Shown here: positions 9,447 to 15,901 of the stretch, one piece after another
Layout of the letters: each line of letters opens with the position of its first letter
Position numbering within the stretch: the stretch's first letter is position 1
Origin: an uncultured Bacteroidia bacterium
GTDB taxonomy: Bacteria; Bacteroidota; Bacteroidia; Bacteroidales; UBA932
Direction of reading: 5' to 3'
Length of the DNA: 63,311 nt
Assembly (NCBI GenBank): GCA_902788175.1
Contig: CADAJF010000014.1
Coordinates: 1-63,311 of the forward strand
Notes under the pieces: model-generated
What the model was told of the DNA's origin: nothing
Databases searched by the model: none
What the model saw: only the letters and a program-made list of their open reading frames with translations
Made by a program: the position numbers and the translations under genes

Positions 9447-10225
9447 TGAAACGCAGTATTACAGCCCAGGCCGCCGCCTTTGTTGAGGGCGCCCGCTTTG
9501 AATACGGCACCAAAGCCGAAACCCGCGCCGCGATCCTGGCGAAACTTGCCGCGATCCTGGCGGAACGTAACGCCCTGGCCGCGGAACTGGAAACGATAAC
9601 CAGCCCGGCCCAGGATTTCGCAGGGATCGGCCCGGCCCCCAGCCCGGAGGCCCTGGCGGAACTGGAGGCAAACACCCAGCAGCGGCGCGACACCCTGGCC
9701 GCCCGTATTGCCACCCTGGACGCCCTATTTTTAGCAATTTGCCAGGCAACGGCAGTAGCGGGCCTTACTCTTTCCGGGGGCGAAATTTCGGCCTTAAAAC
9801 GCCAGGGGATGCCGGGCCAGCTGGCGGCAGAGCTGGACGCGCTGAAAGCGGGCAAGATTGCAGCACTACCAGCAGCGGAACGCCTGGAGGAAAAGACCGC
9901 GCGGCGGCTTTACACAGCGCTAACCAGTGCGGGCCTAATTTCCGGCCCCTGGGACACTTTCGCGTATTACCTGGCCCAGCAGTCCACCCCGGCGGCGAAA
10001 CGCCCGGAAAAGGCCCTTTCCTGGGACGGGACGCCCGCCCAGCTGGCCCGCCTTATAGACCTATTACCCAGGAAACGCAAACAGCCTTATACGCGGGCGC
10101 TTTGCCTGGCCTTTGGCGTAGATGATCGCACCCGGCTAAACGTGGTACAATCCGCAAAAACGCACCCCCTGGAGGCCAAATTTGACACCCAAATAGATAC
10201 TATATTTTACACCCTACAAAAGTAA
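9446..10225 (+). CDS. Unknown element protein downstream of integrase
   Basis: 259 aa from the ATG at 9446, which shares one base with the integrase stop (TAATG). The N-terminal half is Ala-rich and helical with a coiled-coil look (ETRAAILAKLAAILAERNAL, then a stretch from residue 60 to 90). The C-terminal half contains PWDTFAYYLAQQ and LSWDGTPAQLARLIDLL, a pattern I associate with C-termini of uncharacterised Bacteroidota mobile-element proteins. No catalytic motif is visible and I do not recognise the family. Tight coupling to int suggests a role in integration/excision or its control. Confidence 0.7.
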   Translation: MKRSITAQAAAFVEGARFEYGTKAETRAAILAKLAAILAERNALAAELETITSPAQDFAGIGPAPSPEALAELEANTQQRRDTLAARIATLDALFLAICQATAVAGLTLSGGEISALKRQGMPGQLAAELDALKAGKIAALPAAERLEEKTARRLYTALTSAGLISGPWDTFAYYLAQQSTPAAKRPEKALSWDGTPAQLARLIDLLPRKRKQPYTRALCLAFGVDDRTRLNVVQSAKTHPLEAKFDTQIDTIFYTLQK

Positions 10226-10231
10226 CAAGTT

Positions 10232-10390
10232 ATGCAAGACAAAGAATTTTTCCAGGACGCGCAGAACGTTTGCGCAAATGCTATTGACCTACTTTTAAAG
10301 AGTTGGACGGATGCCACGCCAGCGGCCACGATGCGCGAAACCTTGCAAGGGCTTAACGGCCTAAAGGACTATTTCGCAGCCCAGCAGTAA
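10232..10390 (+). CDS. Small 52-aa element protein
   Basis: Starts MQDKEFFQDAQNVCANAI, ends YFAAQQ and lies 6 bp after the previous stop. It looks like a single acidic helical bundle. Codon use and position fit the element operon. Function unknown. Confidence 0.55.
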   Translation: MQDKEFFQDAQNVCANAIDLLLKSWTDATPAATMRETLQGLNGLKDYFAAQQ

Positions 10391-10419
10391 CCGCCAGCGG
10401 CCACCCGCTGACCCCTTAC

Positions 10420-10456
10420 GCCCCTACATTTGTGGAAAGCCCACTTTTGTAGGGGC
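10420..10456. repeat. Imperfect hairpin in the leader of the second element operon
   Basis: Arms at 10420-10435 and 10441-10456 pair through GCCCCTACA/TGTAGGGGC and GTGG/CCAC with a small internal mismatch. No T-run follows. It could be a terminator-like or protein-bound structure between the small gene and the HTH gene. Confidence 0.5.
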
Positions 10457-10497
10457 TAACTATTTGATATTCTTTACTTTATTTTGGTTTTTGCCTT

Positions 10498-10575
10498 TAA
10501 ATTTGCCCTTGCATTACTGAAAAGCTTTGCAGCCCGCGCCGCTTGCGCTTTTCTTCTTTTCCTGGGGTGCGGGCT
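10498..10575 (+). promoter_or_regulatory. Possible promoter plus attenuator-like hairpin before the HTH gene
   Basis: TAAATTTG at 10498-10505 fits the -7 consensus. Downstream, AGCCCGC (10531-10537) can pair with GCGGGCT (10569-10575), followed by TTTTTA, a terminator shape with a long 31-nt loop. Transcripts starting near 10512 would meet this hairpin before the ATG at 10617. The remaining bases of 10391-10616 are AT-rich without other features. Confidence 0.4.
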
Positions 10576-10616
10576 TTTTATTGAAAGTACAAATGTAAAA
10601 CCAAAATAGTAGCAGT

Positions 10617-10925
10617 ATGCAGCACGAAAACCCACACGGCGGCGAAACCTTGCGCCAGGCCGTTATTACCCAGCCGGGCCAGCTGGCGGCAAATGATCTT
10701 ATAGACCTGGAGGCGGCGGCCCGTTTCCTGGGCTTTAAGAAAAGCTACCTTTACAAACTTACCAGCTCCCGGCAAATACCCTTTTACAAGTACGGCGGGC
10801 GGCTTATTATGTTTGACCGCGCAGCCCTGGAAACCTGGCGCGCCGCCAGGCTGCAAGCCGTACCCACCCAGGCGGAGGCAGCGGCCAGCGCCGCCGCGTA
10901 TTGCGCCGCTAAACCTTTGCGATAA
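10617..10925 (+). CDS. Helix-turn-helix protein, excisionase-like
   Basis: 102 aa. The centre, LIDLEAAARFLGFKKSYLYKL followed by IPFYKYGGRLIMFDRAALETW, is the HTH_17/MerR-like fold of excisionases and small regulators: helix-turn-helix then a wing with the K-x-x-x-R-x-x-F-D pattern. In Bacteroidota elements this gene commonly precedes the RepA-like ATPase. The stop overlaps the next ATG by one base (TAATG). Likely roles are excision or operon control. Confidence 0.85.
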   Translation: MQHENPHGGETLRQAVITQPGQLAANDLIDLEAAARFLGFKKSYLYKLTSSRQIPFYKYGGRLIMFDRAALETWRAARLQAVPTQAEAAASAAAYCAAKPLR

Positions 10926-11956
10926 TGAGCCAGGAACGGAAAATAGATTTTAGCCGCTGGCCCAGGCAAGACGCAGCCCAGGAAACCGGGCGCGCCGTGC
11001 CGTATCTTGACGTTACCGGGGAGGATGCGCCGATAGACTTTTTATTTACCCTGGGCGGCGAATACGGCCTAATAGCGCGGGCCAACCTCCACACCCTGCA
11101 AGGCACCAAGAAAGCCGGAAAAAGCGCGGCGGGCCTGGCGCTGATAGTAGCAGCGCTAAAGGGCCAGTTTATAGGCATAACCGCCAGCCGCCAGGATTTG
11201 GCCGTTTTGTGGATAGACACGGAACAAGACAAAAACACCTTGCGCAAAAAGGCGCGGGCCGTGCTGTCTATGGCCGGACTTGACACCCAGCCGGAACGCC
11301 TTAAAATAGTAACCTTGCGCGGCTTTGGAGGCCCGGCGGATGCCCTGGCGGCCACCCTGCAAGCGATAGAGGAAAACGCGGCGGATTTCGTTTTTCTTGA
11401 CGGGGTAGTAGATTTGTGCCAGGCGTTTAACGATGAGGAAAAAAGCCGGGACGTGGTGCGGCAGCTGGAGGCCCACGCGGAAAAGTACGGCGCCGCGATC
11501 CTGGGACTAATCCACGTAAACAAAAAAGACAATGAGGCCCGCGGCCACCTGGGCGCTATTATGGTGCAAAAGAGCGCCGAAATTTACCAGGTGGATAAGG
11601 TGGAGGGAACGGACACCGCCAAAGTAACGCAGCCCTTTAGCCGCTTTGCCCCCGTGCCGCCTTTCTCTTTCTCGTTTGCGGATGATTTCAAGATAGCGCC
11701 AGCGGCGGAGGCAGAGGGCCGCGCCCTGGAGGAAACGCGCAGCCGCTTTGCCCCGCTTTTCCAGGATGCAGACCGCAAGACAAAGGGCGAACTTATAGAG
11801 GCATATTGCCAGGCCCAGGGATGCGAAGAAAGCAAGGCGGAAAAGGATATAAGAGCCGCCGCCCTGGCGGGCGTACTCTTTAAATCCAAAGAGGGCCGCA
11901 AGGTTTTTTATAGTTACCTTTTCCCGTGTACGGATATGCCCGAAGATGATATATAA
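10925..11956 (+). CDS. RepA-like / AAA_25 ATPase
   Basis: 343 aa RecA-fold ATPase: Walker A GTKKAGKS (residues 60-67), a DTEQDKNT motif after the second strand, Walker B FVFLDGVVDL, and a downstream LGLIHVNK segment like the sensor strand of RepA helicases. The C-terminal 80 residues look like a winged helix. Plasmid RepA (RSF1010 type) is a replicative helicase; here the gene precedes iteron-like repeats and a primase-like gene, so an autonomous replication role is inferred. Confidence 0.8.
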   Translation: MSQERKIDFSRWPRQDAAQETGRAVPYLDVTGEDAPIDFLFTLGGEYGLIARANLHTLQGTKKAGKSAAGLALIVAALKGQFIGITASRQDLAVLWIDTEQDKNTLRKKARAVLSMAGLDTQPERLKIVTLRGFGGPADALAATLQAIEENAADFVFLDGVVDLCQAFNDEEKSRDVVRQLEAHAEKYGAAILGLIHVNKKDNEARGHLGAIMVQKSAEIYQVDKVEGTDTAKVTQPFSRFAPVPPFSFSFADDFKIAPAAEAEGRALEETRSRFAPLFQDADRKTKGELIEAYCQAQGCEESKAEKDIRAAALAGVLFKSKEGRKVFYSYLFPCTDMPEDDI

Positions 11957-11969
11957 ATACCCGTAAAAA

Positions 11970-12001
11970 CCCGTATACCCCTAAAGGGGTATATATACGG
12001 G
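11970..12001. repeat. Hairpin in the intergenic region before the primase-like gene
   Basis: CCCGTATACCCC (11970-11981) pairs with GGGGTATATATACGGG (11986-12001), loop TAAA, with a short TATA bulge. It lies immediately left of the iteron-like repeats. Confidence 0.6.
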
Positions 12002-12005
12002 GATT

Positions 12006-12068
12006 TACGGATATATTAAAAGGGCGTACGTACGGATATTTTACGGATATTTTACGGATATACGGATA
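12006..12068 (+). repeat. Iteron-like direct repeats TACGGATA (5 copies)
   Basis: TACGGATA occurs at 12006, 12031, 12042, 12053 and 12061. Three intervals are 11, 11 and 8 bp, near one helical turn. Together with the hairpin and the AT-rich context between a RepA-like ATPase and a primase-like protein this resembles a replication origin. An autoregulatory operator is the alternative. Confidence 0.6.
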
Positions 12069-12070
12069 TT

Positions 12071-12991
12071 ATGAAAACAAGCCTATTTAAAGCCAAAATT
12101 TCGTTACTCCCTTGCGTGAACGCAGACGATAGCGAAATAGAAAATATAAGCCTGGGCCGGGCGCTGATTGCGGACACCTGGCGCGCCCAGGTTGAGGCCG
12201 TAAGGGCAGAGAAAGACCCGGCCAAACGCAAGGCCCTAAAAGCCGCCTTGCCGTGCTTTACTCCCAGCGGGACTTTTACGCACGTTTCCCGCGCTGGCCT
12301 TGTGCGGCATAGTGGTTTTATTTCCCTGGATATAGACTACAAGCCGGAAAAGGGGATAAATACGGCGCTGGCCGGGTATGATCTAAAGGCAGCTATTAGC
12401 GCCGTGCCAAACGTAGCCTATTGCGGCCACTCTTGCGGCGGCTCCGGGTACGTGGTTATTGTGCCGATAGCAGACCCGGCCAAACACCGCGAATATTTCC
12501 GCGCCCTGGCGTATCACTTTGAGCGCGCCGGGCTGGAACTTGACCCGGCCTGCAAGGACGTAACCCGCAAACGTTTTGTTTCCTGGGATGCCGACCCGTA
12601 TATTAACACAGCGGCCCAGCCCTGGGCGCTGACCTTGCCGGAACGTGAACACGCAACCCGCGAAACCCTGGGCCGCGATCTGGACGCAAGCGAAACCGCG
12701 GCAAAGGTGGAGGCCGTTATAAAATCTTGTGAGGCTAACCGCTGGGATATTACGGCGGCGGAGGGGGACTGGTGGAGGATACTTTGCAGCCTTGCAAATA
12801 CGTTTGGGGAGGCTGGCCGGGATTATGCCCACCGAATTAGCGCGCTATATCCTGGCTACACGCCGGAAGAAACGGACGCGAAATATAGCCGCGCCGTTAA
12901 ACACCCGGAATATAAAGACCAAATAGGGACTTTCTTTTACATAGCCCGCCAGGAAATAGGAAAGCACGATTTCGATAATTTGGGCCTATGA
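12071..12991 (+). CDS. Primase-like protein (BT4734/VirE-N type with PriCT_2-like tail)
   Basis: 306 aa. The N-terminal part, including CFTPSGTFTHVSRAGLVRHSGFISLDIDY and YCGHSCGGSGYVVIVPI, matches the BT4734-like N-terminal domain found in Bacteroidota mobile elements, which resembles archaeo-eukaryotic primase folds. The C-terminal segment DWWRILCSLANTFGE ... YPGYTPEETDAKYSRAV resembles the PriCT_2 helical domain. Usual homologs are longer and carry a DUF3987 helicase, absent here and perhaps supplied by the separate ATPase. The ATG at 12071 directly follows the iterons. Its stop overlaps the next gene (ATGA). Confidence 0.75.
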   Translation: MKTSLFKAKISLLPCVNADDSEIENISLGRALIADTWRAQVEAVRAEKDPAKRKALKAALPCFTPSGTFTHVSRAGLVRHSGFISLDIDYKPEKGINTALAGYDLKAAISAVPNVAYCGHSCGGSGYVVIVPIADPAKHREYFRALAYHFERAGLELDPACKDVTRKRFVSWDADPYINTAAQPWALTLPEREHATRETLGRDLDASETAAKVEAVIKSCEANRWDITAAEGDWWRILCSLANTFGEAGRDYAHRISALYPGYTPEETDAKYSRAVKHPEYKDQIGTFFYIARQEIGKHDFDNLGL

Positions 12992-13287
12992 GAAAGGAAC
13001 GCCACCGCATAAATATAACCCTGGCCGCGGAGGATTACGCCAGGGCGGAACAGCTGGCCCAGGCTGGCGGATTTAAGAACGTTTGCGCCTTTGCCCGTGC
13101 CTTGCTTACCCAAGTAGCCCAGTACGCAGCAGCGCGCCAAATGAACGCCCAGCAGCTGGCCCGCCAGCCCACCACGATAGCGGCGGAAATAGCCGAAATG
13201 TTTAACGATCTAATAGACTGGGACGCGGCCAACCCAGCACAGCAAAGGGCCGCTATAAGAGCCAACGAAAAACGTAACGAACTATGA
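12988..13287 (+). CDS. Small RHH-like DNA-binding protein
   Basis: 99 aa. The start HRINITLAAEDYARAEQLAQ followed by GGFKNVCAFARALL fits a ribbon-helix-helix fold, as in MobC-type accessory proteins, although no relaxase follows. Start and previous stop share ATGA. Likely a regulator or accessory replication/mobilisation protein. Confidence 0.65.
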   Translation: MRKERHRINITLAAEDYARAEQLAQAGGFKNVCAFARALLTQVAQYAAARQMNAQQLARQPTTIAAEIAEMFNDLIDWDAANPAQQRAAIRANEKRNEL

Positions 13288-13538
13288 CACACAAACGCAG
13301 CGAAAAGGAAACCCGCTATTTGCGGGAAATTGTAGGCGCGGACGGCACCAAAGTACACTACTTTAACCCGGCCAGCCCGGAGGATGCCCGCGCGTACCGG
13401 GAACGCCGCCGCGCTAACCAGCTGGCGGAAATGCGCCAGGCCACCGGGACAAAGCCCAGGCGGCAGCGCAGCGCCCAGGAACGGGCCGCGGCCCAGGTTA
13501 GGGAAATGCGCAAGGCGGCGGGAGGCGCTGGGAAATGA
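13284..13538 (+). CDS. Small basic element protein (84 aa)
   Basis: Starts MTHKRSEKETRYLREIVGADG and is strongly charged (repeated Arg/Glu, ARAYRERRRANQLAEMRQA). Probably a helical nucleic-acid-associated protein. ATGA overlaps occur at both ends, so it belongs to a coupled cascade. No known family recognised. Confidence 0.6.
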   Translation: MTHKRSEKETRYLREIVGADGTKVHYFNPASPEDARAYRERRRANQLAEMRQATGTKPRRQRSAQERAAAQVREMRKAAGGAGK

Positions 13539-13672
13539 GAAAGCCAGCCTACAAAGCGGCCAACCAGTCCCGCCAGGATTACAAGTATAAAGCAGAGCGC
13601 AGACACCGGGAGGCAGAGCGAAAGCAGAAAGCAGCGGCCAAACGTGCCAGGCGCCAGGGGATAAGTAAGTAA
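13535..13672 (+). CDS. Very small basic element protein (45 aa)
   Basis: Starts MRKPAYKAANQSRQDYKYKAER and ends ARRQGISK. Almost half of its residues are Lys, Arg or Gln. It uses an ATGA overlap with the previous gene and stops just before a terminator, as expected for the last gene of the cascade. Confidence 0.5.
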   Translation: MRKPAYKAANQSRQDYKYKAERRHREAERKQKAAAKRARRQGISK

Positions 13673-13674
13673 CT

Positions 13675-13698
13675 AACACCCCCCCCCGGTGTTTTTTA
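13675..13698 (+). terminator. Terminator ending the primase cascade
   Basis: AACACC (13675-13680), seven-C loop, GGTGTT (13688-13693), then further T residues. It is followed by a second small palindrome GGGGTACCCC. The rest of 13699-13824 is AT-rich upstream sequence of the next gene. Confidence 0.75.
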
Positions 13699-13824
13699 AA
13701 AGGGGTACCCCCTTGCTAAACCTCGCCCCCAGTCTTGAACGACCAAAAGCAAATTTTCGGATTTGCGGAACTTTGGCCTTTTTTGGCCCAAAATGAACGA
13801 AAAAACCAGTAAAAACGTAAGAAT

Positions 13825-14754
13825 ATGAAAGAAAAAGTATTTGTTTTGGAGGCAAAGCGCCAGGCCCTGGCCGCTGGCCTTTCCGATGCTGTCGCCCGCG
13901 TTACGGCCCTGGGCAAGATCGTAAAAGAAACCGTGCCGCAAATTACCTTTGGGGTGCCTTTCCTTTGGGCGCTTATGGATTGCAACGCGCGCCCCTGGTA
14001 TTCTTTGCGCCAGCTGTTAGCGGATACGATGCTAAACGCAGCAGCAAAAAAAGCCGGGCTGGATTGCGGCCCAGGCTGGAACGAAGAAACGCGGGGGTAC
14101 GTGGAAACCCAGGTTTTGGATAATAGGCACCCCCTGGCGCGCCTTTCCGATGACGTCAAGCTAAACCGCAAGTTTGTAGAACTCCAATGCCGCAAAGAGG
14201 CAAACGCCGTTTTAACCTTTGCGATAGAAAGGGACTATTTGCGCGCCGGGCTTATCGTGATAGGCAAAGACGGGGAGGCAGCGCCCGCCCAGGATGCAGC
14301 GGCCCGCCTGGAGGACTTTTGCACCCTTTACGCGGAAACCAAAGAGCAAGCCGCCTTTATTGCTAACCTGGAACGGATGCAGCGCGCCGCCCTGGAACTG
14401 CAAGCCGCCTTTAAGGCCACTTGCGCCAGCTTGCCCGCAAAGCAGCACCGCGCAGCCCTGGAGGCTTGCAGCGCGGCTTATGATCCCGCGGGCTTTGGGC
14501 TGGTACCCAGCGGCTATATTTCGCTAACCGCCCAGGATGCCACCGCCCGCGCGCTGATTTCCTATTTTGACCGCACCCAGGACGCAGCGCCCAAGTTTTA
14601 CAACCTGGCCGGGCGGTATACTATTAGCCCCGCGGAACTCTTTGCAATTACGGGCGGCCTGGCCGGGGATCGTAACGCCCAGGGCGGCGGCAAAGTAGTA
14701 AACGGGCGGCAAAGCGGCTTTAACGTTTACCCGGCTATCATTGTGGAGGGCTAA
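13825..14754 (+). CDS. Unknown element protein (309 aa)
   Basis: Long, mostly helical protein beginning MKEKVFVLEAKRQALAAGLS and ending SGFNVYPAIIVEG, with no signal peptide or membrane segment. The central part (150-215) is Ala/Glu-rich and coiled-coil-like; the last 60 residues look beta-rich with several Gly. I do not recognise the family. It starts a new transcription unit after the terminator and precedes two more unknowns by 4 and 2 bp, so the three probably form an operon of cargo or regulatory genes. Confidence 0.65.
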   Translation: MKEKVFVLEAKRQALAAGLSDAVARVTALGKIVKETVPQITFGVPFLWALMDCNARPWYSLRQLLADTMLNAAAKKAGLDCGPGWNEETRGYVETQVLDNRHPLARLSDDVKLNRKFVELQCRKEANAVLTFAIERDYLRAGLIVIGKDGEAAPAQDAAARLEDFCTLYAETKEQAAFIANLERMQRAALELQAAFKATCASLPAKQHRAALEACSAAYDPAGFGLVPSGYISLTAQDATARALISYFDRTQDAAPKFYNLAGRYTISPAELFAITGGLAGDRNAQGGGKVVNGRQSGFNVYPAIIVEG

Positions 14755-14758
14755 AGCT

Positions 14759-15040
14759 ATGACAAGTTTTTCTTTTGGTATTACCTTTGAAACCCTGGCG
14801 GACAAACTAAAAGAGCGCCTGGCGGCCCAGCCGCAAAAAGGGGGAGTTATACAGATTGAGGCCCGCGGCCACCGCCATATTATCATAGCCCAGGCAGACC
14901 CCGGCGGCCAGCTGGCGCCCAGCTATGAGGAAACCACCGCCGGGCTTATAGTAACGCGGGGGGATTACAGCGAACTAATACCCTACTGGGATATTTTCGG
15001 AGTGAGCAGCCACGCATTTACACCACAAACGGGCAAATAG
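14759..15040 (+). CDS. Unknown element protein (93 aa)
   Basis: ATG at 14759, 4 bp after the previous stop; an in-frame ATG at 14741 would overlap that gene and is less likely. The protein alternates hydrophobic strands (GGVIQIEARGHRHIIIAQA) with polar loops. No family recognised. Confidence 0.55.
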   Translation: MTSFSFGITFETLADKLKERLAAQPQKGGVIQIEARGHRHIIIAQADPGGQLAPSYEETTAGLIVTRGDYSELIPYWDIFGVSSHAFTPQTGK

Positions 15041-15042
15041 CT

Positions 15043-15564
15043 ATGACCCTGCAACAAGTACAAAATTTTATGCTGTACCGGGTATATTCGAACTATACCC
15101 CGCAGCAGGCCGCGGCAAATCCGTTTATTTGCCTGGCCTCTTGTTGGCTGGTAAATCCCAGTTACTGCCCACCCTTAACCGAATACCGCGACCACTTGCG
15201 TATAGCCTTTTACTTGCGAAGGCTAACGGCCCAGGGCTATAAAGACCCCCTGGATATTTCGGCGCTTTACCCGGATAATGACCCAATGAAACAATATATT
15301 TTGCCGGGCAGCAACCGGGCGGAATGTATAGAGGGCCAGGCGGCGGGCTGGTTTACCCCTGGAACGGGCGGGGTAAAGATAACCACCCCAACGGGGGAAA
15401 TTATAGAGGTTAGCGACAGCGAAATTAACGCCGTTTCCCGCGGCTATTGGAGTACGCCGCCGCCGTACCAGCTGCCAACGGAGGGCCTGGCCTGGGTTAC
15501 TCTCACTATTTTTGACAGCCGGGACGTAGCGAAAGCGCCGCCAATTTATCCCAGTTTGAGGTAA
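15043..15564 (+). CDS. Unknown element protein (173 aa)
   Basis: Follows the previous stop by 2 bp. N-terminal helical part (LQQVQNFMLYRVYSNYT) with Cys26, Cys30 and Cys38; C-terminal part contains GGVKITTPTGEIIEVSDSE, a beta-hairpin-like segment. Last gene of the element before the right end. Function unknown. Confidence 0.6.
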   Translation: MTLQQVQNFMLYRVYSNYTPQQAAANPFICLASCWLVNPSYCPPLTEYRDHLRIAFYLRRLTAQGYKDPLDISALYPDNDPMKQYILPGSNRAECIEGQAAGWFTPGTGGVKITTPTGEIIEVSDSEINAVSRGYWSTPPPYQLPTEGLAWVTLTIFDSRDVAKAPPIYPSLR

Positions 15565-15569
15565 AACCC

Positions 15570-15599
15570 TTGCAGACTAAAAAAGTTTTACTACCTTTG
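15570..15599 (+). promoter_or_regulatory. Outward-facing promoter at the element's right end
   Basis: TTG at 15570-15572 and TACCTTTG at 15592-15599, spacing 19 bp, a good Bacteroidota promoter. It reads toward the right junction. The only downstream frame is a 54-codon ORF (15620-15784) crossing the junction, which is doubtful. In a circular form the promoter would face the integrase gene. Confidence 0.6.
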
Positions 15600-15683
15600 C
15601 AGAAAGCCGCCGCGGAATTATGGAGTTTTGGGCCTTGCCTAACTTGTTACACCCTCCAAAATTTCCAGGCGGTTTTTTGGTGC

Positions 15684-15709
15684 TTTTGTTACCCGTTTGT
15701 TACTCGTTT
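15684..15709 (+). repeat. Right-end direct repeat of the element
   Basis: TTTT followed by GTTACCCGTTT and GTTACTCGTTT, one base different from the left copy. Further GTTAC motifs occur at 15648 and 15716. Candidate attR or arm site. The rest of the 15565-15815 gap holds the outward promoter and the next gene's promoter. Confidence 0.6.
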
Positions 15710-15804
15710 AATTTTGTTACGCGCTATATGGCTGATAATCAAGGGCAAAAAGGGGTAAATATACATTTCCTGTTCAACGTATAGGAGGTTTTTCCGGAAA
15801 ACAG

Positions 15805-15812
15805 TATCTTTG
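15805..15812 (+). promoter_or_regulatory. -7 box of the endonuclease/phosphatase gene
   Basis: TATCTTTG, 3 nt before ATG 15816. Transcription would therefore start at or just after this ATG, the presumed ancestral start, and not near ATG 15862. Confidence 0.65.
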
Positions 15813-15827
15813 GGCATGAGAACCTTG

Positions 15828-15901
15828 TTCTTGTGCCTTTTTCTGTGTCTGGGGCCTTCCAATGTTCTTGTGCCTTTTTCTGTGTCTGGGGCCTTCCAAT
15901 G
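15828..15901 (+). repeat. Perfect 37-bp tandem duplication
   Basis: The unit at 15828-15864 (starting TTCTTGTGCC, ending CCTTCCAATG) is repeated exactly at 15865-15901. 37 is not a multiple of three, so the frame from ATG 15816 shifts and stops at 15900-15902 after 28 codons. The duplication creates a new in-frame ATG at 15862. Confidence 0.95.

Larger units (their letters stand above)
8187..15709 (+). mobile_element. Integrated element of about 7.5 kb (tyrosine integrase, RepA-like ATPase, primase-like)
   Basis: Bounded by 26-bp direct repeats with one mismatch (8187-8212 and 15684-15709), each made of two GTTACnCGTTT units. All genes read rightward: integrase, unknown, 52-aa protein, HTH protein, RepA-like ATPase, primase-like protein, RHH-like protein, two small basic proteins, three unknowns. 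Codon use differs visibly from the neighbours (frequent ATA, TTA, CTA). No relaxase, coupling ATPase, capsid or portal protein was recognised, so transfer would depend on a helper. Alternative outer ends are a 10-bp match, AAGGGGTAAA, at the ychF stop (about 8067-8076) and at about 15750-15759. Confidence 0.8.

Noticed and set aside
12006-12068. A CRISPR array.
   Set aside because: Repeats are 8-10 bp with 0-3 bp between most copies; no spacers of CRISPR length and no cas genes.
12988-13672. The small basic proteins as a MobC/relaxase mobilisation module.
   Set aside because: No relaxase with a catalytic Tyr and His-triad motif follows, and no oriT-like nick region was recognised, so mobilisation is not claimed.
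15620-15784. A 54-codon ORF behind the outward promoter at the element's right end.
   Set aside because: It crosses the element/chromosome junction and has no recognisable composition or start signal; probably fortuitous.
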